Shown: positions 22,701-35,751, counted from the first letter of the stretch. The stretch is 64,000 nucleotides of DNA from Trichoplusia ni (GCF_003590095.1 NC_039488.1:11470001-11534000), one strand, 5' to 3'. Numbers and translations are program-made. Notes: generated by a model from the letters alone, not told the origin.

Positions 22701-25345
22701 TGAAATTAATCCCTCCCTAAAAGTAAAAACAATACCGCAACTGAATTCATTTTTGAGTACCTTAAAATTCACGAGCTTGACTTTGCCCATTAAAACTAGA
22801 AAAGTTGAGAGTGGACTATAAAAAACTGAGACGCATTACAAAGAGGGGGAAAATTAAAACTATGAAACATCGAACAATTGCGGACAACCCCGGATGTTAT
22901 AAAGAGGATTACCGAGACCTAGCCATTGACAATGAAAAAAAAATCCTATACCACAAAAACAACAAATATTTTTCAACAAAATCCATACAAATCTTTCTCA
23001 TTGATACTAACTATAACTAATTTCTATTACAGTGATAAGACTCGACTCAATTTAGAGCACACAAACCATAGTGTTGAACAAAAACAATAAAAGTTTACAT
23101 AACATTTCATTGTTCGTGCCCTAAATTATTATTGCTTGATAAGGAATAGTGTGAGAGATATTTCTTTGCACTGAGATAGTTTCTCTGCAATCATATTTTT
23201 TATTAATGACCTGTTAAGCTATAAGATTTCACACCCATATTAAGTAAAATACCAAGAATATTGTGTACGTAAATTATTCTCTAACCAAACAATTATTTTA
23301 GATTAGAAAGGTCAAAATCAGATCAACTCATTATGGCAACAACAAAATCCACAAACCAATGCAATATTAATTCTTTGTACTCAGTTAAAACAAAGTAATC
23401 TGTTCATTTATAATTATTGTGATAACATTATCTTAATAATCATATAAGTAATGAACAGGATTTGCCATTGCTTTGATTTTATAAATGTGGTAGTAGTAAC
23501 ATTGGAATCTATACCTAATGAAAACTAACTAAGGTTTACATTTGTTGGAGTTATTTGTTTTCTTGGGATCACAAGATTGTGTCGACTGTGGCACAGAAAC
23601 TGTCAATTTATGAGACAATTTCATGTAATAATCACTTTTCATCGGGATTTAGGAGCAAACTTTCTTTGAATAAAAGTATAAGCAAATTACCTGCCACCTT
23701 ACCTCCTTTTCATATTATCAACAGTTAAAAAAAAAACCCACTTCACTCACTGGTATTTACTCATAAAAATAGATATCAGCATTGACATTGCCACCCTATA
23801 TGGCTGACCAGGATTGAAAATGATATAAAACAATTTCAAAATACTACTAGTACTAAACATGGTTAATATAAGTTGATATAAATTTCTTCATTAAAGCATA
23901 ATATTGAAGTAACAGTTACAGACAGACATCACAATAAAGGTCTAGAACCCATATTACTTGACATAACACATGTTCTGTGAAATTCAAGAAGCTATGTGAT
24001 GGTCTGTTCTGAATTTGAATAAAGCTACAGAGATCTACTCTCACTGGGGGTTAATCATTTGAAAATAAATAAATTGTGAGTTGGTAATAGGATCCCTTGT
24101 GTGCCTAAAGTCTGCTATTGGTCCATTGTACTATGGTTGTTTTAATATTATTTTGGAAAACACAATAGCAGCTAAAAAGCTGATGTGTGTGTCAAATAGT
24201 TAAAAGATTTCAAGTTTATCTAGTTTATTATTGAAACAGTTCATTGTTAGGGAGGATACGTCCAGCCAAAAACTATGATAACTGAATTGTAGTATAAACA
24301 AGAGTCAATCAAATTGTGTCACATGGCCAAGTTTCATTATCTCCAAAAGATTGTTAGTTAAAATACTAAAGAGCATAGAATAAGTTTGCAAATACAATTG
24401 TCTTAAAGATAAATGTGTGCAATTAAATTTACAAGTTTTACTACAGCTGACATATATAGAGAAAAATGCCTAAGTAGAACTACAAAATTAGCATTAAATT
24501 TACCCACTGGAAACAATAAGATAATTTCACACCTGTGCAAAATAAATTGTGTTATAAAGTCACATGAGTCGTGCAATTAAATTTACTTTTAAATTAGCCT
24601 CACAAAAAAAACAATTATCTAATTTTATGATTATTAGTGAGAAAACTGTGCAAAGTGATCAATATAATAAATCAAACCTTTTTTCGCTGAAAACAGAAAA
24701 AAAATATTAATGAGCAAGGCATGCAATGGAATGGATCAAAATTAATGATGTTAAAAATAAATGAGCAATATGTAAATTGTGTTCCTACAATATTAACATT
24801 ATATTTAGTAAAAACGAAAAGGTAGTGGTAATGGTAATGTTTATAAAATAGAAATGTCAACAAGGCGTAAATTATGAGCTTTGACATGTGACATGATGGT
24901 AACATCTGGTTATTTAGTAAATAGACGCCCTAACAAAGGAATCCCAAAAATAACTGACACTGCGCTCGTGCAATGTCGCTGAAGACGAAGAACTACGCAT
25001 AAAACACGGCGGTCTTCAGCCAGGCAATGAACTAAGCAATATACTGAAATGGATGCGTCATTCTGTAAATACCACGCGCAATGGATCAGCTTTGACGTAA
25101 ATAGACATTTTTTTTACGTTTCTCTTATATACCACGAATAAACATATGAAATATTCAGAAAACACTCGAGAAAAATATTTTACAATCGGGAAAATCCACA
25201 CGCCGAACCGCAATATGGAAATGTATAGATAACAACAATGATAAATGTATGAAAATATAATTAAGTATTGAAAAACTGTGTGTAACCATAAGAAGTAAAA
25301 CTAACATACCTCTTTACGTTTTTTAGTTTTCCTTTTGTCTGCCAT
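10750..25345 (-). CDS. Sec62: translocation protein Sec62, eight coding exons
   Basis: Sec62 is an ER membrane protein that works with Sec61 and Sec63 in post-translational protein import. It also acts as an ER-phagy receptor in vertebrates. Coding exons in transcript order: 25345-25310, 17049-16923, 14489-14356, 13387-13268, 12886-12684, 12230-12044, 11481-11312, 10891-10750, giving 372 residues. The start is MADKRKTKKRKE. The N-terminal domain (about 13-99) contains VAKWLKANVPTKKTKF and TKAVDALLTSKWA. A Lys/Glu-rich linker (100-160) leads to VWIYDP, transmembrane helix 1 (about 180-202, ending FPLWP) and helix 2 (about 211-241), then RHHLWLLPNLTEDVGF. The cytosolic tail is charged and ends in an acidic stretch containing DFEIV, comparable to DFEMI in vertebrate Sec62. 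Intron 1 is 8.3 kb and full of repeats. All phases join without stops. Confidence 0.95.
11053..11240 (-). repeat. tRNA-headed SINE in Sec62 intron
   Basis: The minus strand has GTCGATCCCCATTCAGGACA (box-B-like), then GATGAGCACGATCATATGTT, TCTGTGTCAGAGC, and ends ACTAGATGGCGTTGTG. It shares body and end with the copies at 31378-31620 and 21690-21875. Confidence 0.65.
11885..12005 (+). repeat. non-LTR retrotransposon 3' end remnant
   Basis: GGTGGTCTGACGATCTGATC through GTACAGCAGTGAACGTATTC and a GATGATGACGATGATG run. It resembles the GDA-x-x-QQW tail of non-LTR elements, strongly degraded. Confidence 0.4.
12375..12480 (+). repeat. dispersed moth repeat, 'GTCTGACACTCCC' family
   Basis: AAAGTCTGATACTCCCTTTC then GCTCAACCCAAAGCGGGAGG and a TGATGATTTGCC end. 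It is in the intron between Sec62 exons 12886-12684 and 12230-12044. Confidence 0.6.
14108..14340 (+). repeat. non-LTR/SINE retroposon tail beside the Sec62 exon 3 donor
   Basis: Begins ATCCTTACTAATATTATAAA and contains GTCTGTCTGTTACGCTTTCA, ATGAAATTTGGTACAGAGAT and GGGCGAAGCCGCGGGCGAAA, a very common lepidopteran interspersed repeat. It ends about 15 bases before the minus-strand exon 3 splice donor at 14355. Confidence 0.7.
15100..15195 (-). repeat. SINE head fragment
   Basis: The minus strand has TGATTCAATTCCCGTGTAAG (box-B-like), ACAAGCATTTGTTCGATACA, and GTCATCACGCCAAACGACGT upstream. It is the same subfamily as the 16675-16880 copy. Confidence 0.55.
16544..16592. repeat. dispersed imperfect palindrome, copy A
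   Basis: AGAGAGATGGCACTCTACAC then CGTGTATTACGCTGTCATGC. The two halves are imperfect reverse complements. See the family described in the findings. Confidence 0.55.
16675..16880 (+). repeat. tRNA-headed SINE, near full length
   Basis: Box-A-like head near ACCGGGTGGTTGAGG, then GTTTCGATCCCCGCGTAGGA (box B), GTATACACGAATGCTTGTTC, GTGAAACCCCCCGCGACCCA, ending in a T run. This is the most complete copy of this family in the window. It is in Sec62 intron 2 near exon 2. Confidence 0.7.
17855..17935. repeat. non-LTR/SINE tail fragment
   Basis: AAACCCATTCAGTGGTTTTT followed by GCGTGAAAGAGGAACAAACA, the same phrase as at 2789-2830. Confidence 0.5.
21185..21370 (-). repeat. dispersed moth repeat, 'GTCTGACACTCCC' family
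   Basis: ATCCTCATGGACACCCACTC, CCTTGGGGGAGGATATAAGT, GTGTCAGACTGTTACTGACT and AAACCTGAACCG in order. Reverse orientation in Sec62 intron 1. Confidence 0.65.
21690..21875 (+). repeat. tRNA-headed SINE
   Basis: GGTACGATTCACGCCCAAGA (box-B-like), GTGATGAGCACGATCTTTTG and TTCTGTGTCTGGGTG. It is the plus-strand relative of 11053-11240 and 31378-31620. Confidence 0.6.
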
Positions 25346-25554
25346 TATAAATAAATTTTGCCAACGTAGTCTTGATTGTCTGGAAATCTATTCGCTTTTC
25401 TTGTTTCTGACGCTGACACTTTATTGTTGACAGGTCACCATCACATTCTTTTTTATGTTAATACTTTTTTACTTGGACGGCACAATGCTTTTTGAGCTAG
25501 TGCTTGACAACTATCTCGCTATCGAATCATTTTGTGCATGGTATCCAATTTTAA

Positions 25555-25830
25555 ATCGCTGACGTTGGTCTGAAAGCTGCCCATTTAAAATGGGAATGGG
25601 CCGGCCACGTTTGTCGCTTGCCCGAAAACTCCTGGGCCAAAGTCTGTACCCTCTGGGTCCCATAAAACATAAAACGGCGATGAGGACGGCCTCGAATGAG
25701 ATGGCGCGACGAACTGGATGCGTACCACAAACAGTGGATGGCAAAAGCAATAGACCGGACAGAGTGGAAGAACCTAAGGGAGGCCTTTGCCCTGCAGTGG
25801 GAAAGTAATGGCTGTAATAAAAAAAAAAAC
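25555..25830 (+). repeat. non-LTR retrotransposon 3' end with A tail
   Basis: The plus strand encodes WEWAGHVCRLPENSWAK, then, after an in-frame stop and lost bases, GRPRMRWRDELDAYHKQW and WKNLREAFALQWES. This is the C-terminal end of a lepidopteran non-LTR reverse transcriptase. It finishes in a run of A, so it is a 5'-truncated, dead insertion. It lies between the divergent Sec62 and serine hydrolase starts. Confidence 0.8.
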
Positions 25831-26387
25831 AATTTTACATTTAAGACACAATTTTAATACGATATAACAAACAGTGCTGCTCGACAGAGAGCAGAAGAGA
25901 TTTTGGCTTTGGAGCACAAAAACCTTTGTTAAAAACGCTTATTCTGGTACTGCTTACTGACGCCAATTGACATGTATTGAACTGTCAGTGTCACACTGAC
26001 AGTTACCTTACCTTCATACGTCAAGTTTACTCCATGTTTCATCATTTTGAGGAAAACATAAGCATAATCGATTATTTTGTTCGTAGTGTTCGGTCTTTTA
26101 GTTTCATAAGACTGCGGCAGTCCGTGGGTGTATCATGTATATAGTACAGTTGGTCCAGTGCAGTTGTTAACCTTATGTGAACTCACGTTTACGGTCACCT
26201 CTAATCAGAAAGATTAGTTTCTATCTGTGCTAGTATTTTAGATAATTTAAGAACATACTATAGACGTTCTTCTAAATAATCGCAAATCATAGTACGCGTG
26301 TAGAGCTGTCTCATTCTGTTCTTGGAATAAATGATCACGCGAGTGATAAAATTGATAGTATTCTAAGTTTATAAAGAATTTCTTACG

Positions 26388-29300
26388 ATGGCTGAGACTA
26401 TGATGAATGGACACCAAGTGCAAGAAGGTAAAACACTTAATTATTCTATACGTTCGTTGTTAATTACAGAATTTGCCAGTATTACTTTTGCACTAAAAAG
26501 TGCAGGCTAAACAATCATAAAACATGCAAAAACTTTGTTTTTTTTTTCAACTGTAGGTTCTTAATTTAAAATTATAATAAGTTTGCTCACATATTGTTGA
26601 GATATGGTATTTGCACATTGTAATATAGTAATAGGATTTAAATAAACTATTTTTTTATGGTATTGTAATTTTTATGTGATTTATAAATGATAAAGTTATA
26701 AAAAATCTATTTTATTCATGAGGCTTCATCATACTAAAAATATACATAAAATACACATAAAAATAAAAGATATTTTTCTTGCAGCAATATTTAATAATAA
26801 AAATATTTAAATATTTCTTGAATATTTTAATAGTGTATTGTTCTATAAATTGCATGAAATACAATGATTAATGTAAGTTTCAGTATTAAAAAAATCTTGA
26901 ATATTATTTACAACCTAGATTAAAATATTCTTTGTTGCAACAAGTTCATGGGTCTTTTGAGTTATTTGACCTAAAGTTTTTAGTATTCAATCAATAGTAT
27001 TTTGTTTAAGCTGAGTCTATTAACCAAAAATCAATTTATCAGTTAATTTACTCATAATTTATGTAGCTCATAAATAATTAATAAGTTTTTAACATATTTC
27101 CGAGTCCTTTGATTTGATTACAGATCTGTATAATTATTTTGTAGTCTAGCTTCCTTTAGCCCATACTTTCAATGAGAATTGAATATTTTGCTTTTTGTAT
27201 TTTTATGTCATCGTAACTGGTCATAAATAGCAATTTCTGATATTAAAATTACAAAAACAATTAATTTATTGAGTTTCTTTAGATGATAGCAACTGAACTA
27301 TGTCTTATAGAAATCCATTACACATAATGGTATTATATGATCAGAACGTTAACAATGTATAAATTTTTTGATACTAATAATCATAATTAGTCTTGGTGTC
27401 TTTTGGTATAAATGGAGTATGTGATTTGGTAATCTTTATTGATGTTTTACATTGGGTTCTAAGGCAAAATGACACACCAAGATTGTTTACGTTTTCGTAA
27501 AAAATATACTTGTAGATACTTATAACTTAAAGAAATGAAGTATAGAGAAAGAATTGTGACTTATTTCCTATGGAGATTAACTCAATATTCAATCTCTAGC
27601 AGCCAAATACATTAATAAATAGACTTGAAAAACACAGATGTATTAAATAGTATTTACTACCCGTCATTATTTAATCTTCACACATTGTTTTTATGTACAA
27701 TGTATACAGAACATTGATGCTTGGTATGTTTGTTTTCATTCTTAACCAGTCAAGTCAAAGCAACTCATTTGTTTGTTTTGTAAACAGCTTGTCTCAAGAG
27801 ATGCTTGTTGTTGGAGGTTTCCTTTCTTGCATGTTTTCTTTGCTTCCAAGATGGAAGCTATTCTGGCACGTCATTAAAAACCCTTGTCAAGTGTAGTTGC
27901 ACTTGCGACATTGAGGGTACAATACTAATCAGACTTCGAAAAATAAATGGTCACCCATCAAATCGTTATTGTGGCAAAAGGAAATTGAAGGTCTAGGTTT
28001 TACGGTTTGTGGGATACAGCCTGGTAGCAGACAGCAGAGCTTCAGTGGTAGGGTTCCGATTTTATCTTTTGATACCTAATGAAATGAAGTCGTATAATTC
28101 TTTGATACCCGACTTTAGTCTCTAATGGCACTTGCCTTGTGTACTTAGATAATTATGTACGAGTTCGTATGGCGGAACGTTCGCTTGGAGCGTAAAATTA
28201 ATGGTTATGAGACTTATGTTGCGTCACCACTGCAAAGAAGGATAGACCTTAAAACTCGACCAAGCCAGTCTGGGCGTTCCTTTCCAAGTTACGTACCATT
28301 AGATGGCAAAAGAAAACATTTTGTTTCGATAGTCTGTGTAAATTAATTTAGTTCTGTTCCAGTGCCATATCTGTACTCGTCAGGTTTAGATACAGCCTAA
28401 TGGCAAACGGACAGACGGAGAGCAAAGCCTTAGAACGCCTCAAAAATGGTCCGAAATACGATTTTCATATTAAAATAGTATTGTTTAGAACGACACTGAG
28501 CAAAGATGCTTATTATGAGGAAGATTTTCCTATGAATCACGCTGTAACGTACTGAAGTCCGAAGTCCATTCGTGTTACGTATACACTCGTTTGCCAAGAT
28601 GTCTTATGCTGTGATTTTAGAGTTGTTAAAAAGAAGTATAGTTTTGGAATTCTAATAATTTCGGGTCAAGAATAAATAATCATTTTTTAATTTACACACA
28701 ATGTGGTACTTATTTTGTCAAGAAAAAAGACGGCCAAAATGAATTTAAATTTTGAAAAACAAATACCTTAATGTGTTGCACAATCATATTGCGGACTGCG
28801 CAAAGCTTGTGTAAAAGATACTACAGCTGCACCAAAGGCAAGGGAAAGATGTCTTATTTTACTGGCTGCATCCATTTCGCTATCGGAATATTGTTCAATG
28901 ATCCAATTAGACCTTGAGACTTTAACCACATCTGAAAGTAATGTTATTGTATTGTAGAATAGGCTTTTGAAGGTCGTGTTGTAGGATACATTTAGATTCT
29001 TTTTGAGTGACCATGAATGAATATTTTTGAGTAAAGAAGAAATAAAGGGTATTAGATGAAGGTCGAAACATCTCACATTTTTATTCCCGAGTATTCTTGC
29101 AATAGTTTTTGCTAACGCTTGTTATAATAGGAATAATGATAACCTTGTTTCCATATAAATTGCAATATTTCAATACAAAAAGGTTGACTACTCGCCCAGG
29201 ACCGATGTTTTCCTTCTAAAACTGTAATTATATCATTAAAAAGGCGGCGATAGACCCTGCTTATTGCCTAAGCATACCAAACATCATCCAATGAGCTATT

Positions 29301-32300
29301 CAATAAAAAAACATCAAAATCACAATGCCCCATATTGGCTTCTAATCAACTCCCATATTGACTTGCTAGTCAAAACTTTATCGATACTACAATATTTCTC
29401 ATTAATCCATTCGATTATTGCAATATAACTTATCTCATTGCGGTATTAATATACTACATAATAAAGATAAAACCGAGGTACCTTAACTAGTAATATATTT
29501 TTAACATGTGTTACGTAGATAACATATAATCGCTGGTGTTAATCCTTGTCAGCCAAATCTCGAATCAGTCAATAAAAAAATAGTTCCGTTAAGGCAAAGT
29601 CCAGTATTGTGGAGTCCAAAGTTCGTTATTGCAATAACATTGCTATGACTAAACAGAGACCTTGTCTGAATAAGCGGACCGACAAGATAAGTAAGATAAG
29701 TGCAATTTGAAGAATACCTATTTATAGATTATTAAGTAGAGTCTTACTAAACTTACTATAGTCTCCTTTTAATATTTGGACTTTTACAGTAAGATTTTTA
29801 TATGAATTCTGATCTTTCAAATGGTGTTTCCAAAGCGGAAGCTACGTCGTTTAAAAACTTGGACTTAAATTGTGTCTGGGATTGTGAATCCGAGCTTAAA
29901 ACGTCGGCTGTTTTCTTTCACGCAGCGCCGTCCTAGTTTTCTTTGAGAAGCTTTTAGTGTACCTACCTGTGTTGTGAATACCATTCCTATGATGGTGCAA
30001 GGTAAAAGTGGACGATGATATTCTGACGATGTGAGTTGACGTAACATTTCAACGTTCATCATTACGGAATCGAATTGCATATAACATATGTAGTTATGAC
30101 TTAAGCAAACCTTTTCTACTTTTCCTAGAAATAGTATTCCAGTATCGATTGAAAGATTTATCTTTCTTCCTCTATGACCTTCTTTAAAAAATTGTATAAT
30201 TCTACTGGTGTGTGCATGTCACTGAACTCCTAATCGGCTGGACCTATTTGAATGTTTCCGTTGATAGTGCTGCAGGACGCTCACTTAAGGCTCTATTTAG
30301 AATATCTTTCAGTCTTTCAGTTTCAAGCCTATTTTAATTCTAGCTGTGTGTAGACCACGACACCTTAGAACGGTCAAATCAACGGTGGTTTCTTTAGGCT
30401 AGCAATGTTTAATACAAATATATTAATAGGAATGAACATGCTCATTGTAAGGTCATGGTTAAATGGCTGGCCGTGAAATAGTTATACGTTCTTCGTTCTA
30501 ATAATATAGGTTTTACTTATTATGGGTGCTTTTCTTTTGTTAATTAATCAGTTTCAAATTAAAGTAAAATAATAGTAAGTAATTATGAATGGTTGGGTTT
30601 CTTTTCCATAGCAATTACGCTTAATACCCGAGTGGCTTAAACTATATTTGTATTATTTCAAAAAAATTAAACCTTCGAATTTTGGATTTCGGGTCTTCAC
30701 TATCTGATTAAGTATTAAAAGTTTAAACATTTCGCTATTAGAAGTAACATTTCTTGTTGCTTCGTATTTTGCTACGTAAAAGAGTTTTTTATAGGTTTAT
30801 TGCATGATGATAAGCAAATAAGATAATAGGACTTTGTACTTTGTTCACTCCATTGTTGATTGATATACAAGCTAACGATAATTCTAGATATTATCTTATG
30901 TAACCTTCTTACATGGTATCATATGTAGATATAATAATCATATACATTACTATAAACGTCCCAATGCTAGGCACCGGTTAACACGTTAGCACTCTGCAGG
31001 TTGTGCGAGTTCAGATTCCAAAAGATTCCTGTACCATTCCATTCACCGTCACTGGTGTCAAAAAAAACTTCATTGACATTTGCCCGATTTGAGTTCAATC
31101 TTGCATCTTAATCATGACTTAAAATCGTCAAAAATTCACATCACAATTTTATTGCTCCTGCTATCAGCAATTTCAAGCGATGTTTCGGTAAATTACCAAA
31201 CATTGTTTCATTGTATCGATATGAATGAGGTAGATTACTCATTTTTTTTACTGTCACATAAATTACTTGCGTTAAAAAGCCTAGTCACCTTACTTTACCG
31301 TTTTGTATTGTATGAATTATGCATGTTTCCATTTCAGTTTTGAATTGTCTTCCACGTTATTTAAAAAAAAAAAACCGGAAAATATTTTCCAAATGGCACA
31401 CAACGCCATCTAGTCTTAGGCTGAACAAAACTTGTTTTACGAGTCCTAGGTAACTGATAAACATACTTAATTACAAGAAAGATACATATTAAAAATAACT
31501 TCACCCAGACACAGAACAAATGACCGTACACAACACCCAAATATTTGCCCTGAGTGGGAATCGAACCTAAGACATCCGCTCTAGCAGTCGGGGCACTAAC
31601 CCCTAGACCAACAGGCCAGCAATTATACCTACTTACACCTACGTATCTAGTGATTATATTAGTACTTATAAACAATCGGACTTCCGTGTCAAACGGACTG
31701 TTACCATCAAAAGATAGTCGGTGAGGTGGTTAACCTGCTGTTGTATCAAAGTCCAATGTTTTTATGAGTTTGGAATGACGATGCTCATTATTAGATACAA
31801 GGTCTTTGATATATCCTTTCATACTTCAATTTATAAATGACGTGGTCGTTAAGAAACACGTTAAAATTTCGTGTCAGTTGCCATTTTCGATCACTGAGTA
31901 ACGATGCTAAATAAATAATACTCTGTGTGATTATCATGAGACATAATGGTGCGTTTGTTAACATTTGGCCTAGGGTCAACGCAGAACGATTGCTGCCTAT
32001 TTTCATTTTGGACTTATGCTATTTTAAGTAGACGAAGGCAAAAATTTCGTCATTTTTTCGCAGGTGTTATTAGGTGCCAGCATATAAATAAAATCATAAA
32101 TATAATAAACTACACAGTTCCGGACGATTAGTAGACTTAGTAATGCCTTTATCGGAAAATTTAACCGAACTTCAGTAAATTTTCCGAGCTGAAATTAAAA
32201 ACCTTTCTCAACTGATTTGCTCCACTATTGACCAACATATTTCTCCAATAATGGATAATTCAGTACGGAGCGAAACAGTCACGTTCACGTTCAATGCATT

Positions 32301-34304
32301 AATTTCCAATTATTGTATTGGAAAAATGCTTAAGAGAATTTTAATAGTTTCAAATTTAATCCAATTGCCACTTATTCATTGGCCATTGCAAATAACAATA
32401 ATCGGGGCCCAGGGGAAGAAGTGTGTAGTGCCGATAGGGGCAGACTCTTACATACTAAACCTGAACGACCGTGAAACGTCTCCTACGTTTTGGCTGGTGC
32501 GTGGCAATGCGTAGCAATTCATCATAATTGGATATTCAGTGCATGAGTGCACACATAGAACATTCTCGGTGAAGACAATGGAATTCCAATTATTTTGTTT
32601 TCAAGATGCTTAAGATAATAGGAATAGTATCAAATTTAATCTAATTGCTATTATTCATCGGCCATTTTAAATAGCAAAATCGGGGCCTTGAACTAATACC
32701 GCTAATACTTAGTCACGTACTCTTCCACCTCATGCTAATACCAAAGCAGAAAATTAATCGTCCAAGCAATCGCTCTAATTATCATTTCTAGAGATGAGGT
32801 CTAGCGACCTGTGCGTACTTATCTCAGAACACGAGACTTGCATACGTAAGGTACCTATAATGTAGGTTTATACGACTAAGCAGTAGATAATATAAGAGGT
32901 AAATTGATAAAGTATTCAGATAAACTGTGCAAATGTGTTCAAATATAGTATGTTTAGACTTAAGTATGTTTCATGCGTTTAGAATCAATTCGTTTAACTG
33001 TGTCAGGGCGTTTCTTTTCTTACATTTGTAGACGTTATATTTGAAATAAATATCAAAAATGGAATGTTGTATTAAATATCCAACAATAATCTTTCGATCT
33101 GTTAAACAAATATTGTCTGTTTAAAAACGCTTGTCATGTCCTTGATCCAATCCTTTATTTCGAGTAACACGAAACGACTTCCAAAGTTAAATGTTTTCTT
33201 GGATCGTCAATTTAGTATGAATATTCATTTATTGTGGAGCACGTCCTGCCTTTGTTTGTTTAAATTTTGTTAATGAAAACTTTACACTGATATCGTTAAC
33301 CGTTATTTGAAGTTTAACGTAACCAATTACACATAACAATATGAATTGTCCGTGTATTCCTGTTGTAAATTAACCGCTTATTGTTTTCTATTGCAGTGCT
33401 ACCGCCTGGGTACAAGGTAGAGGAGATCGAAATACCAGTCCCATGGGGCCACGTCGCTGGGCGATGGTGGGGCCCTCGGAACAAGCAGCCGGTCATCGCC
33501 ATTCACGGTTGGCAGGACAACGCGGGCACCTGGGACAACCTCATCCCGCTCCTGCCCGTCACCACCTCCGTCCTCTGCATCGACCTACCCGGACACGGCC
33601 TTTCAACGCACTATCCCACCGGCATGCTGTACTACATATTCTGGGACGGCATCGTACTACTCAGAAGAATCATTCAACATTTTAAATGGACCAAAGTCTC
33701 GTTAATGGGACACTCTCTCGGCGGTGCGATCAGCTTCATGTACGCGGCTTCCTTCCCCGATGAAGTTGACAGAATTATTTGCGTCGATATCGCCAGTCCT
33801 GCTGTCCGCGAGCCCAGTAATATGGTGAAAACGACTGGTGTTGCCATCGACAAACTACTGCAGTATGAACACTTGACGGAAGACAAAGTCCCTTGTTACA
33901 CTTACGAAGAGATGATTGATATTGTTTGCGACGCATACAAGGGATCTATTTCAAGAGAGAACTGCAAGATATTGATGAAACGAGGTATGATGCCAACTCC
34001 GGCGCATATGAAGAGAAAAGGCTATTTCTTCAGGAGGGACCCCAGATTGAAAGTATCAGGGCTCGCTATGATGTCTATAGAAACAGCTTTGGAATATGCA
34101 TCGAAAGTTAAATGTAAAGTCTTAAATATTCGGGCTTTGCCTGGTCAGAGGTGGGAGAAGTTAGATTATTATTTGAGTGTAGTGGAGAAGATGCGGGCTA
34201 CGGCTGACGTGAGGTATGAAGAGGTGGAGGGGACGCATCACATCCAGCTGGAAGCCGCGGACAGGATAGCGGGGCTCGTGGAAGAGTTCCTAGAAGAATA
34301 TTAG
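26388..34304 (+). CDS. alpha/beta serine hydrolase, kraken/SERHL-like, two coding exons
   Basis: Exon 1 is 26388-26427 (13 codons plus one base, ATG in an ACGATGG context). Exon 2 is 33397-34304. The 6.97 kb intron starts GTAAAA and ends TTGCAG, and together the exons encode 315 residues. Visible alpha/beta-hydrolase marks: the HGWQDN oxyanion strand (50-55), DLPGHG (76-81), the nucleophile elbow MGHSLGG with Ser120, and a C-terminal GTHHIQLE carrying the likely catalytic His294 or His295. LPPGYKVEEIEIPVPWGHVAG and WGPR match the SERHL/kraken branch rather than epoxide hydrolases. I cannot assign the acid residue with certainty. The substrate is unknown; Drosophila kraken is a gut enzyme thought to act in detoxification or digestion. 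The ATG lies about 1.04 kb from the divergent Sec62 ATG. An alternative upstream start for exon 2 alone (33381) would lie in the intron and is not preferred. Confidence 0.9.
31378..31622 (-). repeat. tRNA-headed SINE, near full length
   Basis: The minus strand has TGGTCTAGGGGTTAGTGCCC (box A), GGTTCGATTCCCACTCAGGG (box B), GTACGGTCATTTGTTCTGTG, and ends AAGACTAGATGGCGTTGTGT. It is a clear Pol III-type retroposon in the serine hydrolase intron. Confidence 0.75.
32400..32520 (-). repeat. dispersed moth repeat, 'GTCTGACACTCCC' family
   Basis: GCAGACTCTTACATACTAAA then CCTGAACGACCGTGAAACGT. A diverged reverse copy. Confidence 0.5.
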
Positions 34305-35751
34305 GTTAATTTAGCTGAATGCTAATGTGATAATTATGTGATGCGTTAACGTACCGTAGTTAGGTACAGTTGTGAGCTGTAGAACAGAAGTATTTTTTTA
34401 AAGCTTAAGCATTTCTTCTTTCTATAGATAGTTAGGTATCTTCGCCAAGTTATGGCATTGTAGTTGCTACAGTTGTTTATAATGTATGCGTTGAGTAAAT
34501 GGGTGGATACTTCGTAACGAATTAATGAATATTTTGGGTTTTGTCGAACGAATAGTGAATCAAAGTAAAAGCAAGCATATCCTAGATGAAAATATCTTAA
34601 CAGTCTTTAAACAAAGAATGTTTTTAGCAATGAGATAGTGATCTAACATTACCATTGAACAAAAGAAATACTTACCTATTGCAATTGTGGTTTTTAGAGC
34701 GTAATAAGTTATAATGTAAATGTGCTATTGTATTTAAGTAACGCAACATTTTAAATGCAACACTAATGATGTTAGAAAGTAAATCGTCGAATCATTTAAG
34801 TAAGTTATGTTCAGAATAATACCTAAGTAAATGTTTTTGTGTTACATCAACTTAAACCTAGACTTCGTCTAATTCATTGATTGTTTTTTTTTAATGACTA
34901 GTTGCACTTATGGACGTTCTGCTGAGCAAAACATGTTTTTGTGATCAATTTTTTTTTTAAGTGCATTTGTGATTGCAATATTTTTGAGCCCCTAGCGAGA
35001 CTTATTTTACGATTATTTTGTAGTGTGGAATCAATTTTTGTAGCTGAAAGTCCGCAAAACATGACAATTGCTCTGAATAGCAATATTATAATCGTTTATT
35101 TTCAAGTTCTCGTAAATATCTGACAGATCTAGCCGCCATTTTGGTGACGAAAATTGACAGTTCATTTCTAACGTAAGCAATTTTTTAATAATGCGTCAGA
35201 ATGACGTCAATATCCTATGCGACAAGGGTCTGTTAAAAATTGAAGAAAAATCTGATCAAATAAGAACAAAACATATCTTCAACCAGTGTACTATAAAAGG
35301 ACAATCGATTATGTGATACAATGAACAAAGATGTGACAGTAAACGTTAATGTTTCAAAACTTAAAGTAAGGAAAGTTCTCGGAACTAAGTATTTAATTGA
35401 TGGTTATCGATCGTTTTGGGCACAGGTAAAATGAGATGCTAATAATATGTTTGATAATTAACATTTTTGTCGTAACTATAGTTCAAGAGGTTGTGTTGTG
35501 GGAAGGAATTCATTTTAATTTATTAAAAACCCCAAATTTTTTAGGCAAGTCACGGTCGGTAGTCGATTTCTGTGGTCACCATCTAGTGTGATTTGTTGTC
35601 AGGTGATTTTGTAATGTTTTTTGAAATGTTATATTTAATTTTCATACTGTAAACCTTTTTCTGAAATGTTATATTAATAGTTTAGAAACGCATTGAAGTG
35701 TTCCTCTATAATTCAAATTTGTTACCATATAAATTAAGCAGTACCAAAAGG

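Larger units (their letters stand above)
17050..25309 (-). other. Sec62 intron 1, 8.3 kb
   Basis: AT-rich intron with SINE and dispersed-repeat copies at about 17855-17935, 21185-21370 and 21690-21875. Short open frames such as 20016-20219 and 22805-23020 show no recognisable protein. No coding exon or RNA gene is seen. Confidence 0.6.
26428..33396 (+). other. serine hydrolase intron 1, 7 kb
   Basis: AT-rich intron, with repeats identified at 31378-31620 and 32400-32520. Between about 26,500 and 30,900 I see no exon-like sequence on either strand. It was searched in particular for Cys-rich minus-strand exons that could belong to the ZNFX1-like gene, and none was found. Confidence 0.55.

Noticed and set aside
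25511..25832. two minus-strand open frames of 79 and 93 residues
   Set aside because: They are antisense to a non-LTR retrotransposon end readable on the plus strand.
31560..31622. tRNA gene suggested by box A and box B
   Set aside because: The anticodon arm and acceptor stem do not close, and the downstream body is shared with other SINE copies, so it is a SINE head.
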